Positions 35,525 to 45,637 of a DNA stretch of 64,000 bases are shown piece after piece. The DNA lies in contig VUYV01000015.1 in assembly GCA_008711295.1 (NCBI GenBank), forward strand, positions 3,243,748-3,307,747, in the 5' to 3' direction. Position numbers and translations under genes: made by a program. Source of the DNA: Anarhynchus alexandrinus. Lineage: Eukaryota > Chordata > Aves > Charadriiformes > Charadriidae. The stretch's first letter is position 1. Each line of letters begins with the position of its first letter. The notes under the pieces were generated by a model. The model worked only from the letters and a program-made list of their open reading frames with translations. It did not search any database and was not told the DNA's origin.

Positions 35525-37565
35525 CGTTGTAGTTATTTTTTTGTTGCAGATGCTGAATGGACCAACTAAGAGAGGTGTTATGCTGGATACACCATTCAGA
35601 CAAAGCAGAACTGGTCAGGAACATGAGAGTTGCAGCCTCAGCTGTGATGACCACGAGGTAGCATTGAGGGAAGCAAGGAAGGTAACAGCAATGCACAGAT
35701 CCTGTGTTACAGGAGAGTAGGTTTTGGCTTGTTTGGGGAATTGGTAAGTGCAAACACTAGGAGGCTTCCCTGAAAGACAAAATCTTCAAGGGCAGACTCC
35801 TCAAAGCACTGGAATGATCCATCTTGATCTACATAAAACCGGCAGGTATGGCCGGAGGCCAGCTTGGCTCAATGTCGAACTATGAGTAATAATACAGAAT
35901 CGTTGTCCAGGCATCCAAAGACTGAATTAAGAAGGCCATATCCCAGCTGGAGTTAAAACTGGTGAGGGATGTCGAGGCCAACACTGTCAACAAGAGAAAG
36001 GAATACTGTCAGCAAGATGAAGACCGGGGAAAACATGGGCCTGCTGCTGAATAGGACAGGAAGTCTTGTGCTGAAGACTACAGGTAAAGCTTAGGTACTT
36101 AAAGTTTGCCTCAGTTGTTATCGGCAAAGACTACTCCCAGGTTTCCATGCCTATTAGCAAAGTTTAGGAGAGAGAAGTACTACCCACACTAAAGTAGAAC
36201 TGAGACAGAAGCAAATTAAATAAATGGTCTACATAAAAGTCCATGAGTTGTGACTGGACACATTCAAAGGGGCCGAGGCAACCTGGTTGATACCATTGTA
36301 AAGCTTCTCTCTAACATTTTTGAAAGATTATGACTATGACTGGAAAAGGCAAATGTCATGTCTTTATAAAGGGTAAGAAAGAAGATTCAGGGAACTGCAG
36401 CTTCATGTCCACCACAGGGAAAATTATGGCGCAAAACCCTTACAGAAGCTACTGCCAGTCATTTGAAGGACAAGAAGCTGACTGGGAACAGCTAGCACAT
36501 ATCTATGATGGGCAAATCATGCTTGACCAACTTGATTACTTTTTATGATGAAATGACTCGTTCCCTGGTCAAGAGGAGACCAGTAAATGCTATTTACCTT
36601 ATAGTAAGGCTTTTGAAATAAGTTTCCCAAAGTTTCACTTTGAAAGAGTTTCCTTCTATCCAAATTACAGAAATATGGGTTGGATGGCTTGAATACAAAG
36701 TGGGTGAAAAACTGGCAGAACTATGGGAGTTGAAGATTGGTAGTCAGTAGTCTGAAGTCTGACAGGCAGACAGTTAGTGATGAACTTCCTCAGGCATCAG
36801 TACTGGCAGTTTAACACGTTTGCCAGCAGTCTGAACTACAGGATAAACTGCCCTCATCAAAGCAAAATAGCTACATGCACCAGTACAGTCTGGGTAATGG
36901 CTAGCTAGGTAGCAGCTCTACAGAAAATGACTGGGACTCTTGCTAGCACAAGTTAAGAGTCTGTCCTCTTGACAACCAAGGCTAACCACATAATGAGCTG
37001 CATTAACAAAACCATAACCATTAAGTTTTAGGAAATTACTATTACCCTCTACCCGGCACAGTCATGGTGTGCCACCTAGAGTCTTGAGTCCAATTTTGGT
37101 CTTCCATTAAAAAAGAAAGAGTGACTTCAGAGAAGGATGAACAAAACAGTTAGGAGGCTGGAGTATATTACACGTACATTAGTCTGGAAAAGAGAAGGCT
37201 GAGGGGGAGTCTTATTCCTGTCTTCTGCTACAGCCATGATGGAGATGAGAGAACTGGACTCCTCTCAGAGATACACAGAGAAGGGACAAGACGCCATGGT
37301 CCCAAATTGCAGCAAGGGAAACTTTCATTGGCTATAAGGAAAAAAAAAAAAAAGGCACAATAAAAATTGTTAAGCACTGGAACAGGTTGCTAAGATAGAC
37401 AAGAACATTCTTCATCCTTTTCACCCTCGGACATCTTTAAAAACTTGTCTGAAAGAGAAACTGAGCAACTTGATCTAGCTTTGCAGCTCTTTCTCTGTTC
37501 AGAAGATGGTTGGATGATCTTCAAAGGTTACTTGAAGTCTATTTTTTTGTATGATTCTGTGAGTT
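35525..37565 (+). mobile_element. Very old CR1 LINE, about 2 kb
   Basis: Starts with a short frame (from 35550) reading MLNGPTKRGVMLD, matching the 'EPTRRGALLD' segment at the end of the CR1 endonuclease; upstream bases also fit the preceding FLLQ. Next come stretches matching the linker (around 35785-36060), then FIKGKKEDSGNCSF and TGKIMAQ (36350-36440), equivalent to the 'FKKGKKEDPGNYRPVSL...PGKIMEQ' start of the RT. Later bases follow the CR1 C-terminal region (around 37170-37400: 'agagaaggctgagg', 'gaacaggttgctaag'), ending near 'gtatgattctgtga' at 37549-37562. Stops and indels occur throughout. It is the longest and the oldest-looking large CR1 here. Confidence 0.85.
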
Positions 37566-39140
37566 CTTTTGACTTTAAAATCTATGGATCTACATATATT
37601 TCTGATGGAATAGTGAAGAGTTTAGAGCATGTTAGACTGTCTTTATGGGGAAGGAGTTTGCATGTAAATGCCAACATTTTATGTTCTCACTGTTAAAGGA
37701 CAAAACAGATGTACATATTCACTGTACTTTAGGAAAATCAGTCTTTAGAAGTGCCTGTATCTATGAGCTATTTAGGATAGGTAATACTACTTTTTTTCCT
37801 CTGTAAAGAATCTCAGTTAAGTGGGAATCTCAGTTATGAGCTTAAGGTTACTTGGGATAAATCAGACTCAGACTGAAAGATGAACTAAATTAAAGGGGGG
37901 AAATCCGTTTCAGAAAAAAACTTTTGTACACTTGTATTTTATTAAAAGAATGGAGCTAGTACAATAAAAGTAAACCAAAATAAATGGACTGCTATTAATA
38001 ATAGCTAATTTTTCTATGGCATCTTTCGTTCACACATTTGTAAGCTGAGATCCAAAAGGGTCTTTGTAATCTCTGTGTTCTGAGTAGCTGTACTGAACTT
38101 TTGTTTGAATAATTTCTGAAACAGAATCCACAATCCTAAATCAGGTATTTGTGCTCCTAAGAAGTGCCTTGAGAGAGGTGTATCTCAGCATGATATACAC
38201 AAAAATACACCGGCTAAGTGACTTCCTTGAATCCTGTTTCTTCATGTGGTTTGTGAACCTTACTCGTTACATTTAGAAGATATCTTCCTTAATGAAAGAC
38301 TGTATCTTAGAATTCTCTACAGAAGTTGAAGTGGGCTCAGTTAAAGCTGGTTTTATGTAGCAGCTCAAGTATTTGAGCATTTGTGAAGAATAAAGCACAT
38401 ACAGGTTACTCCAGAAAAAGTACAAAACTATAGCTTTCCTGTCTCCAGACAGCACCCAACTTTTAAGTTAGAGATAACTGTGATACAGTTCCTTCCACTT
38501 CTACTTATTTCATGTGTATCAATACAATTAATAATTAATTAGGGGATGTGATAGCAGAAATTTTAAAAAGTTAAGTATATACAAATATAAAACATGAGTC
38601 TCTAGCCTGGATGTCACAAAGAGATTTTTGTTCTTCAAGGATTCCTTCTTACCTGTGAGTGATAAGGTAAAATATATATATATTTGGGGGGTTTCAGAAA
38701 TAGTGACTACATCTCAGAGGAGAGTAGCAAAGGGATCCCTCCACCAAAGCTCCATATTGTTGTCCCAAGAAAATTCACATGCTACTTCTTGTTGACCCTA
38801 TTGACTTTTTAGTTTTGAGTGACGCCTTACAGTGTACACTGAATCAATATCATCTGACATTTAACTCCATGCTTGTCCAGAGGGGAACAAGTCCTTTGTG
38901 AAAATTACTCAGAAATCTGAAGTATCAGGAAGCTGTATCACAAACCTTCAGTCTGCAAGCTGGACCTCTACTTAGAATGCTGTGGTCATTTGTTTATTTA
39001 TTTTTCCAACATACAGTGATAATAATGGTAAGTATGGATCGCATGTTGCCATTATTGTTTGAGCAGAACAGCCCTGTGCAATCGGTTTATAGTAGAGGTA
39101 CTCAGCCATTGTTTAGGCATTGATACACTTCAGATGTAAA
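37566..39140. other. Unique AT-rich DNA
   Basis: No gene or repeat family is recognised. A short (AT)n lies at about 38673-38683. Confidence 0.5.
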
Positions 39141-39142
39141 TG

Positions 39143-39262
39143 ACAGAACATTGGAATGGGAATTAGGACATCTGGATTATATTTATGGCCCTGCTATAAC
39201 CTGCTATATGACCCTTAGTAAATAACAACACCTTTTGTTATCCTATTTCCTTATCCATATTT
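39143..39262 (+). repeat. Ancient MIR-like SINE
   Basis: Follows the MIR core pattern in order: 'cattggaatgggaattaggacatctgg' (39149-39175), then 'ccctgct', 'ctatatgacccttagtaaata', and 'cctatttccttatcc'. MIR consensus has 'ttggactgggagtcaggagacctgg...gccct..tgtgaccttgggcaag...cctcagtttcc'. Strongly diverged, as expected for a SINE that stopped moving very long ago. Confidence 0.6.
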
Positions 39263-40269
39263 AACTGTCTACTTCAGAAGACAAGCTTCATTCATATGCA
39301 GGGAATCGTGCTTGTTAATATTCTTCAATGTTTATTTAGATGTCTTATTAATTACTTTATTTTCATTATGGTAATGTTAAGAAATAGTACCTATGAACAG
39401 ACTGGTATTACACTATGCGTGGCCTATATAAATCTGGGACAGAGATAGGGCTATTTTAGTTAGGAGCTGTAGAGAAAATTGAGAATAAAAGGCAATATTG
39501 TACCTTCAGCTAAAACCAACCACACAGACTTGGGAATCACTTATAAATCCATTAATTTTAGAAAATGTTGCAGTGATTGTGGTGAGACGATAGCTTAATA
39601 GTCAGGTCAGGAAAAAGGAGATAATTTCACTTTGAATACAGTTTACTGAAGGAACCACAGCCACTTAGGGGATTTTCACCATATCTGAATTTAAATGTCT
39701 CTAAATTTCAGCTCTGATTCTATACAACATAAGCTTCAGCACGACCCCACCCTTAGTTTTATTGTATCAGGCATTCTTTTGATCTGATTTTTCATCCTCA
39801 TTTTGTTATGGGTGCTTATGCAAGAAGCAAGTATACAGTGAATGAAAATCGTGACCTAAGCATAAAGAGCATATTTTGTGCCTGAAACCATATTTATTTT
39901 GCCTTGGGGCAAATGGCAGCCCAAGATATAAAGAAAAGGGAAAGCATGAATATGCTATGGGACTAGATCTAAAAGAGCCAACAAAGAAAGTAAATCAAAA
40001 TATGAAATGTTTGTCTAATTTTATCAACCGAAATTTCAGTTCAGTTCTAGGTAGCATATTAGGTTTTCACTTCTGGAGATACAAGATCTGTTCCCCATTA
40101 GGTAGATCACAAATTAAATATATTTCATTAATCTTTCATCCTTCTTCCTATTCTGTTCATCATAAAAACAGCAGTACCCTGTGTAGTCTGTAAATGAAAA
40201 CTATAATTCAAAAATAGCAGTGAGAGAGGGGTTGCAGATCAGGATTGATTTAAATGAATTGGTGTAAAT
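39263..40269. other. Unique AT-rich DNA, no gene seen
   Basis: No repeat family or gene signal. The plus-strand frame at 39876-40193 (105 codons) has no recognisable domain. Confidence 0.45.
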
Positions 40270-40380
40270 GGACCTTCATCAGGTCCTGATTCAGCAAAAC
40301 ACTTGAACATGTGCATAGCATTTAGTGCTTGATCAGTCCCACTGCTTTCCTGAAGTAGGGCTTTAGATGCATTATAGTTG
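40270..40380 (+). repeat. Ancient sauropsid interspersed repeat
   Basis: Reads 'tcctgattcagcaaaacacttgaacatgtgcat' (40289-40321) and then 'gtcccactg', fitting a repeat that I associate with turtles, crocodilians and birds (pattern 'gatccagcaaa.cacttaa.catgtgc...gtcccattga'). A reverse-strand relative lies at 870-946. The family name is uncertain. Confidence 0.5.
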
Positions 40381-42972
40381 GTTCAGACCAGCTATGTTAG
40401 TCTCTGACTAGCAGGGAAAAAAAACATTCATAAACATTAGCCGAGGTTTGCTCTTGTACAGAAATTGGACAGCAACTCTTGAAGTGCAAAGCCAGACTGT
40501 AGACTATAAATATATAACGGCTGATGTTGAGAGGTTGTGGATAGGTTGTTTTGTAAAAGGGGGAAAATTGCAACATGTCAGACAGTGCACTCTGCTAATC
40601 TGTCTGGCACTAGAAGTTTTCAAAAAATTATTCTACAAATAAGAAATTCTCATAATACAAGTAGGAGGAAAGAAAAAAAAAGACTCAGGAGATTAGAATG
40701 AAATTCAATCAAAACAATGGTTTTGTTAGGGTATTTTTTTTTGTTTGTTTGTTTTGATTGGTTGGTTTTCCTCTAGCAACTAATTAAATTATTTTTTCAT
40801 CATGTTCCAGGTTTCTCATAAACTTAGTGCCTGGTGCCACAAGATCAAGACTTCCAAAAGTTCTCAAACAAATGGTGAAGTGGTAAAAGGTATTATCAGT
40901 TTAAATTTGGGATCAACATAGTATTCAGGTATACATGAAGTTATGATGATCTATATATGTTTATGCAAAAAAAAAAAAGAAAGATATAATTTTTGATACT
41001 GAACCAGAGTTTTCCCTTGTGCCACGGACTCTACATGACATTGTTAGGATTAATAAATTGTGTAAAACCGGATTAGTGAAAGTAATTCAGAATTGCTCTT
41101 TCTAAGTGGTAAGTGCCCTGACCATGTAGAAGTTGATGACCTGGAATTAGGCAGCTTTGATTCCTATGTAGTACAAGTAGTGAGTGACTTATAAGCTGCA
41201 AAGACTTTTCTTAAATTTCTTCTTGCCAAGTTTTTCCATTCTCTATAAAATGTTAAAACATTTACTATTTTTATTCTTAAGGTTCTGAGAATGATTCCAC
41301 AGAGCACACCTACAGTAGTAACTTTTTTGAAGTCCAGATTCTTTGTCTGCTTTGTTATGGATGTCTTACATCCCTGCTGCCCTCCAGTTCCAGGGAATGG
41401 TAATTATTTTTTAAAAAATGCAATGATTTGATCTCTGTTTTATTCTTAATGCAAAGCAGCCAGTGAATCTGGGCTTCCTACGTTCTAAATGAGTGTTGCA
41501 GGCACTGGACTACAAAGGCAAAACCATTCACAGCTACCAGTGTGCCTACATTGCAGGGAGAGCGAGCTCAGCAGTATGCTCAAAGTTCCTGGTCCCCTGA
41601 TCATCCAGGTTGAGGGATCCAGGGGGATACCACCTCCCATCTCTTTCTGTGCATCGAAGTGAACAGAATGCAGCCTTCCACATGGCTGCACTGGGCATCT
41701 GAGACCCCTGGCTGTGGGGTGTATTGTAAGTACATCTCTTCTGTAATGAAGACACAGCTTGCCTCCTTCTCCTGCCACCCTAAACATATGCACACAGCTT
41801 AGCGTTGTGCTGAACCCAGACTGGAAGCAGGTTCTGAGAATTACAGCAGGAACAGGCTCTGCAAGTAACATAAGCAATGAAACTCTGAGGCTCTGAATAC
41901 TAAAGGACCATAAGTACTGACATATGTTGGGCAGTTGTGTAACAGATCTCAGCAGTGAAAGTTGGGATGTCTAAACACACGAGCTTATCTGGAGCTAACT
42001 CTGGTACATCTGGTCAGTGTTGCACTAGATGATGAACCTGTAACTAAACAACATGGACTTCTTGTAGGGTTTGAAAGCCACAGCAGCCATTTTAGTGAAT
42101 CTAGGTTCATCCATTCTATCTGAAGCTGAGTGGCATGGAATGTGCTTTCTTTATACTACTAAACAGTCTTAACTTTCAAAAGAGAAAGGCCATATCCAGA
42201 CTACCTACTGGAATCTGTTTCTTGCCTGTGGTCTTCCATTATCTGGTAGAATGCTAATTGAAATACAACAAATCCATGCCACGGAGCCCACTAGCAATTC
42301 AACAGTCTGGAAATCTGAGCTTTTGTGCCTGGGAACATCCCCTGGCACTGTTTAATTTTCTAGTGTAGATGTAATCAAAGTTGGTTTACATAGAAGCCTT
42401 GAAGTCTGGATTGCTAAAATTTCAATACAGTGCTTCAGTTCTGTTGTCACTTCAGTCCTCCATCTCTGTACATGAATCATGCTGAAGTTCAGACCTGTCC
42501 ATGTTGACCCATGCTTTTCATAAAAAAATGAGGTGTGGCACTCAGCGGAAGAAAACTTGTCCTGTACTACCTTTATTGTCAAATCAAATGCATGTTTATC
42601 CTCAAGGTGGACAAGGTGGACACATTGGTTGGGAGCTTTTCCACACTTGAGTTTATCTGGCTAAAGATAGGTGTTTAGCTTCCTAAAGTAAGCAAGATGA
42701 CTTACATGCTAAAATTGCCTACCTCTCACTACTGATTATAGTGAGGGTTTAAGATGGTGAGTCTGCATATCTACATTATCTTAAGTTAGGTGAAGGGAAT
42801 TCCATCTACTGTTCTTAACTTGTACTTCTTTTTATTTCCTTTACTGTTTTGGCAATATCTCATAACCAAGGAAACTCTTTGAAGTGGATGACAGCATTGC
42901 TTGCTGCCAGGTGGGATTTATAAAAGTAGAACTCCATGATGTGAATGACAGATACCCTACAAGCAGGAACTA
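40381..42972. other. 2.6 kb mostly unique DNA
   Basis: No gene is assigned. A possible worn MIR-like piece lies at about 41103-41240, low certainty. The stretch 41485-41877 holds overlapping minus-strand frames of up to 130 codons in three frames without recognisable domains, so coding is doubtful. (TTTG)n lies near 40739-40755. Confidence 0.45.
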
Positions 42973-43530
42973 TGTACTGGCTCTGGCTTGGACGGAGTTA
43001 ATTTTCTTAGCAGCTTGTATGTTGATGTTTTTGGGTTTTGACAAAAAAGACTCTCATAACACACTAATGTTTTAGCTGTTGCTGAACAGTATTTGCGCAA
43101 TGTCAAGGTCTTCTCTGTTTCTTACTGTGCCCCCCAGTAAATAGATTGTGAGTGCACAGGAGACTGGGAGGGGACACAGTCAGGCAGATGACCCGAACTA
43201 ACCAGAGAGGTATTTCATGCTGCGTAACATCATGCTCAGCAATAAAACAAGAAGTGGGAGGTTTGGGTAGGGCATCTTTGGCCTGGGAACTGGCTGGGCT
43301 CTGGTCTACACATGGGAGATGGTGAGTGATTATCTTTACATCACTTTTTTGTTTTGTTTTCTTTCTTTCTTCTTCCACTTCTCCACTTATTAAATTATTT
43401 TTATCTCAACCCATGAGTTTTCTTGCTTTTACTCATCTTTTCCTCTTCCACTGTGCCACTGTGAGTGGGAGGGAGGAGAGAAGGTCTGTTTGTGAGGTGC
43501 TTAGCTGTCTACTAGGGTTAACCCACAACA
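42973..43530 (+). mobile_element. Solo LTR, avian ERVL-like
   Basis: About 558 bases starting TGTACTGG and ending CAACA. The internal order matches an avian endogenous retrovirus LTR that I recognise: 'ggacggagttaattttctt' early, a segment ending 'ataacacactaatgttttagctgttgctgaacag', 'gggaggggacacagtcagg', 'catcatgctcagcaataaaac', 'ttatctcaacccatgagttttcttgcttttactc' and a terminal 'agggttaacccacaaca'. Both ends are of the TG...CA type. No internal retroviral genes flank it on either side, so it is a solo LTR left after recombination. I see no clear 5-base target duplication, so the exact ends are uncertain. The family name is from memory. The open frames inside have no meaning. Confidence 0.82.
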
Positions 43531-43977
43531 GCCTGGAGGAGCTGATGTAGTAAACACGTTGGGCAGTATGGACATTCCCTCTTAGTAGCCACACCCCATC
43601 TCACACAATGTCTGCTACATAACTTAATGACGTACTCTGCACTTACAGGATTCAGGCTCTCCCACAACATTTGGTTATGGTGCAACTAGTACTTATGGAT
43701 GCCTTTCCTGTATTTAACCTTTTATCCTAAATGGTGATATAATCAAAATAACTATTCATCCACAGTTTTTTGCCCAAATGAAGATATTCTTCTACAATAA
43801 AGTACCATAATTAAAACATATATCATACATCAGAAATAAGAAGACTATAATTTCCTCTTCTGCTATTGCAAACCGTAATGCAAGAGCTCATGTTACTGTA
43901 ATAACTAACAAGAAATGGAAGAAAAAGTTTTATTAATTTATTTGCACTCTAAGGAACATACCAGATCATTATGGTCT
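43531..43977. other. Unique DNA after LTR
   Basis: Nothing recognised. Confidence 0.5.
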
Positions 43978-44085
43978 CTTTTCTCTTTCCTTCCTTCCTT
44001 TTTCTTTCTTTTCAGAATTTTTCTCCTGATTCTCCCTCTTTTTTTTTATTTTTATTTTTTTTTTATTTTTTTTGTTTCTTCCTAA
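43978..44085 (-). repeat. Pyrimidine/T-rich low-complexity tract
   Basis: CTTT and CCTT clusters followed by long T runs with A. Lies directly before the repeat-free block at 44.1 kb. Confidence 0.85.
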
Positions 44086-44094
44086 AGGGACACT

Positions 44095-44625
44095 TGAATA
44101 GAACTATCTGGTTTAGAAGATGAGGCTGACTGATTACTGTAATTCATAGGGCCTTAATTAGCTGCACAAACCATTAGCTACAATTAGACTATTATAAAAC
44201 ACTTGATGCGCTGTGTCAACCATGGGGGCTCATTTATTCTTGTGGCAGGGAAGGGAGGGGGGAAGGGGAAAAGAGAGCACTGTACAGCCAAGCATGCTAA
44301 TAAAGAATGATTTTTGATTTAAGATGTTGCCGATAGTGCCTCAAAATTAATCTCAATAGCTGTCTAATTTGTGTCGGTGGATGGTATATTTATTGTAAAA
44401 TGACACCAAAGCTAAATGAGTTACCTGAAGCAGGACTGCTAATGTCAGCGCCTGGAGACGCAACTCCATATGCCGTAATACAGCAAGGCACTGGGGCTGA
44501 ATACTCCCAGCGGAGCACTTTGCTTCATCTGTCTCTGAAAATGCAGCAACTTGACTTCCACTTTATGATCCTTAAATAATAATAATAAAAAAAAATAGAT
44601 ATGAGAAACAAATTCCAGAACAGCT
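44095..44625. promoter_or_regulatory. Best candidate conserved noncoding element
   Basis: About 530 bases with no recognised repeat. Dense homeodomain-type cores lie close together: CTTAATTAGCTGC near 44153, CCATTAGCTACAATTAGAC near 44171 and CTAATTTGTG near 44366. There are also a GATTACTGTAATTC imperfect dyad near 44132, CpG-containing stretches (TTGATGCGCTG, TTGCCGATAG, TCAGCGCCTGGAGACGC, ATGCCGTAATAC) and few homopolymers. The combination of AT-rich factor cores with retained CpG in an otherwise CpG-poor desert is typical of conserved developmental enhancers. The longest open frame is only 61 codons and shows no motif, so it is probably not coding. No conservation test was possible. Confidence 0.45.
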
Positions 44626-45093
44626 TTCAAAGGTTAGGGGGCTTACAAGGGCATGGTGCAGCTGAAAACCTTATTGAAATCAGGTTGGGTGTTAGCATAT
44701 GTAAAAGTGGAAATTACGAGATTCGTCTTTAAAGTGAAAAGAGAGAGGAAATAATACAGATGAGGATGATTTTTTAAATGAGCTTAACACAGCGAGAATG
44801 TAAGAATGACATTCTTTAACTTAGAGATGCCTTTTTTGTTTGTTTTCCTATTGTATTTTCTAATTCATATTGTATTGATCCAACTTTCTAGTTGCAAATT
44901 GCTGGAAATACATTTATAGATTCCTTTAATTTTTGTTTTTACCCTTGATTAATTTCCTCCTTAGCCCCTTCGCAACAGTAAGTCAGGAACTTAAAAAAGG
45001 AGAGATTGGTTCAATGAGACATGGCACTTGGTCTTTTCTGTACCATGTATGAAAGTATAAAAGCACAGAGGGGAAGAAAGCAGAATCTGTAGT
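44626..45093. other. Unique DNA, no gene seen
   Basis: No recognised repeat or gene. Confidence 0.5.
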
Positions 45094-45410
45094 TAATATG
45101 TTAGATTGGGACTCTGAGACCTGAATTCTGTTCCTGTTGTGCCCTACATGACCTTGGGCAAATACATTTCTCTGTGCTTTTGTGCAACACGGGGACAGTC
45201 ATACTTTCTCTCCTATTATGTTTTGTTTCTTTCAACTCTGGGGCCTAGATTCATGAAGGTAAATCAAGGTAATTTATCTTGATGGACTTGAAAGTAAGAG
45301 CTGAATTACCTCTGTGGATCAGGGTCTGAGCTATTTGGGGCAAGGATTGCCTATTGGTTTGGGAAATTACAACACTTAGTATCTGGGACGAAATGTCATT
45401 TAGAAACTCT
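45094..45410 (+). repeat. Ancient MIR/CORE-type SINE, near full length
   Basis: Follows the MIR order: 'ttgggactctgagacctgaattctgttcctg' (45106-45136), 'acatgaccttgggcaaatacatttctctgtgc' (45147-45178), 'caacacggggaca' and, after a possible insertion, an L2-like tail 'gagctatttggggcaaggattg' (45328-45349) with 'acaacacttagtatctgg' near its end. Known elements have 'tgaccttgggcaagtcactt...' in the core and 'gagctc.ttggggcagggac....cagcacctag' in the tail. The middle portion is longer than usual and may hold an insertion. Confidence 0.7.
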
Positions 45411-45529
45411 AAATCTTCTCACAAAAAAAAAAAAAAAAACCAAAAACAAACCCAAACCACTAATAGGATGGAGTTGTTACACTGCATACACTGTGATTAA
45501 CTAACTGATGATCTTCATTGATGCTGCAG

Positions 45530-45637
45530 CTGCCAATACACTTTGTACTATCCTCAGCCATTAATATCTCAGCAGAAACAGAGCTCAGATTGTTCAGCCC
45601 CAAAATTACAAGCCTCTGTTGCTGGACCCAAAGGAAG
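45530..45637 (+). other. Candidate exon (unidentified)
   Basis: A 108-base segment lies between a good acceptor (pyrimidine-containing stretch ending gatgctgcag at 45520-45529) and a strong donor AAG|GTGAGT (45638-45643). Two of the three frames are open: one starts LPIHFVLSSAIN, the other reads CQYTLYYPQPLISQQKQSS and ends ASVAGPKG. I do not recognise either. It lies about 1 kb from the conserved-element candidate at 44.1-44.6 kb and just after an old SINE. It could be an exon of a coding or noncoding transcript, or chance. Confidence 0.25.

Noticed and set aside
35550..35720. Strong acceptor-like ttttttgttgcag followed by an ATG frame of about 56 codons
   Set aside because: The translation (LNGPTKRGVMLD) matches the end of the CR1 endonuclease, so it is part of the old CR1 and not a host exon.
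41485..41877. 130-codon minus-strand frame with Cys residues
   Set aside because: Two other minus-strand frames are open over the same bases and no domain is recognised; probably chance.
43326..43550. Open frame at the end of the LTR
   Set aside because: Lies in the LTR's pyrimidine-rich part; no retroviral protein similarity.
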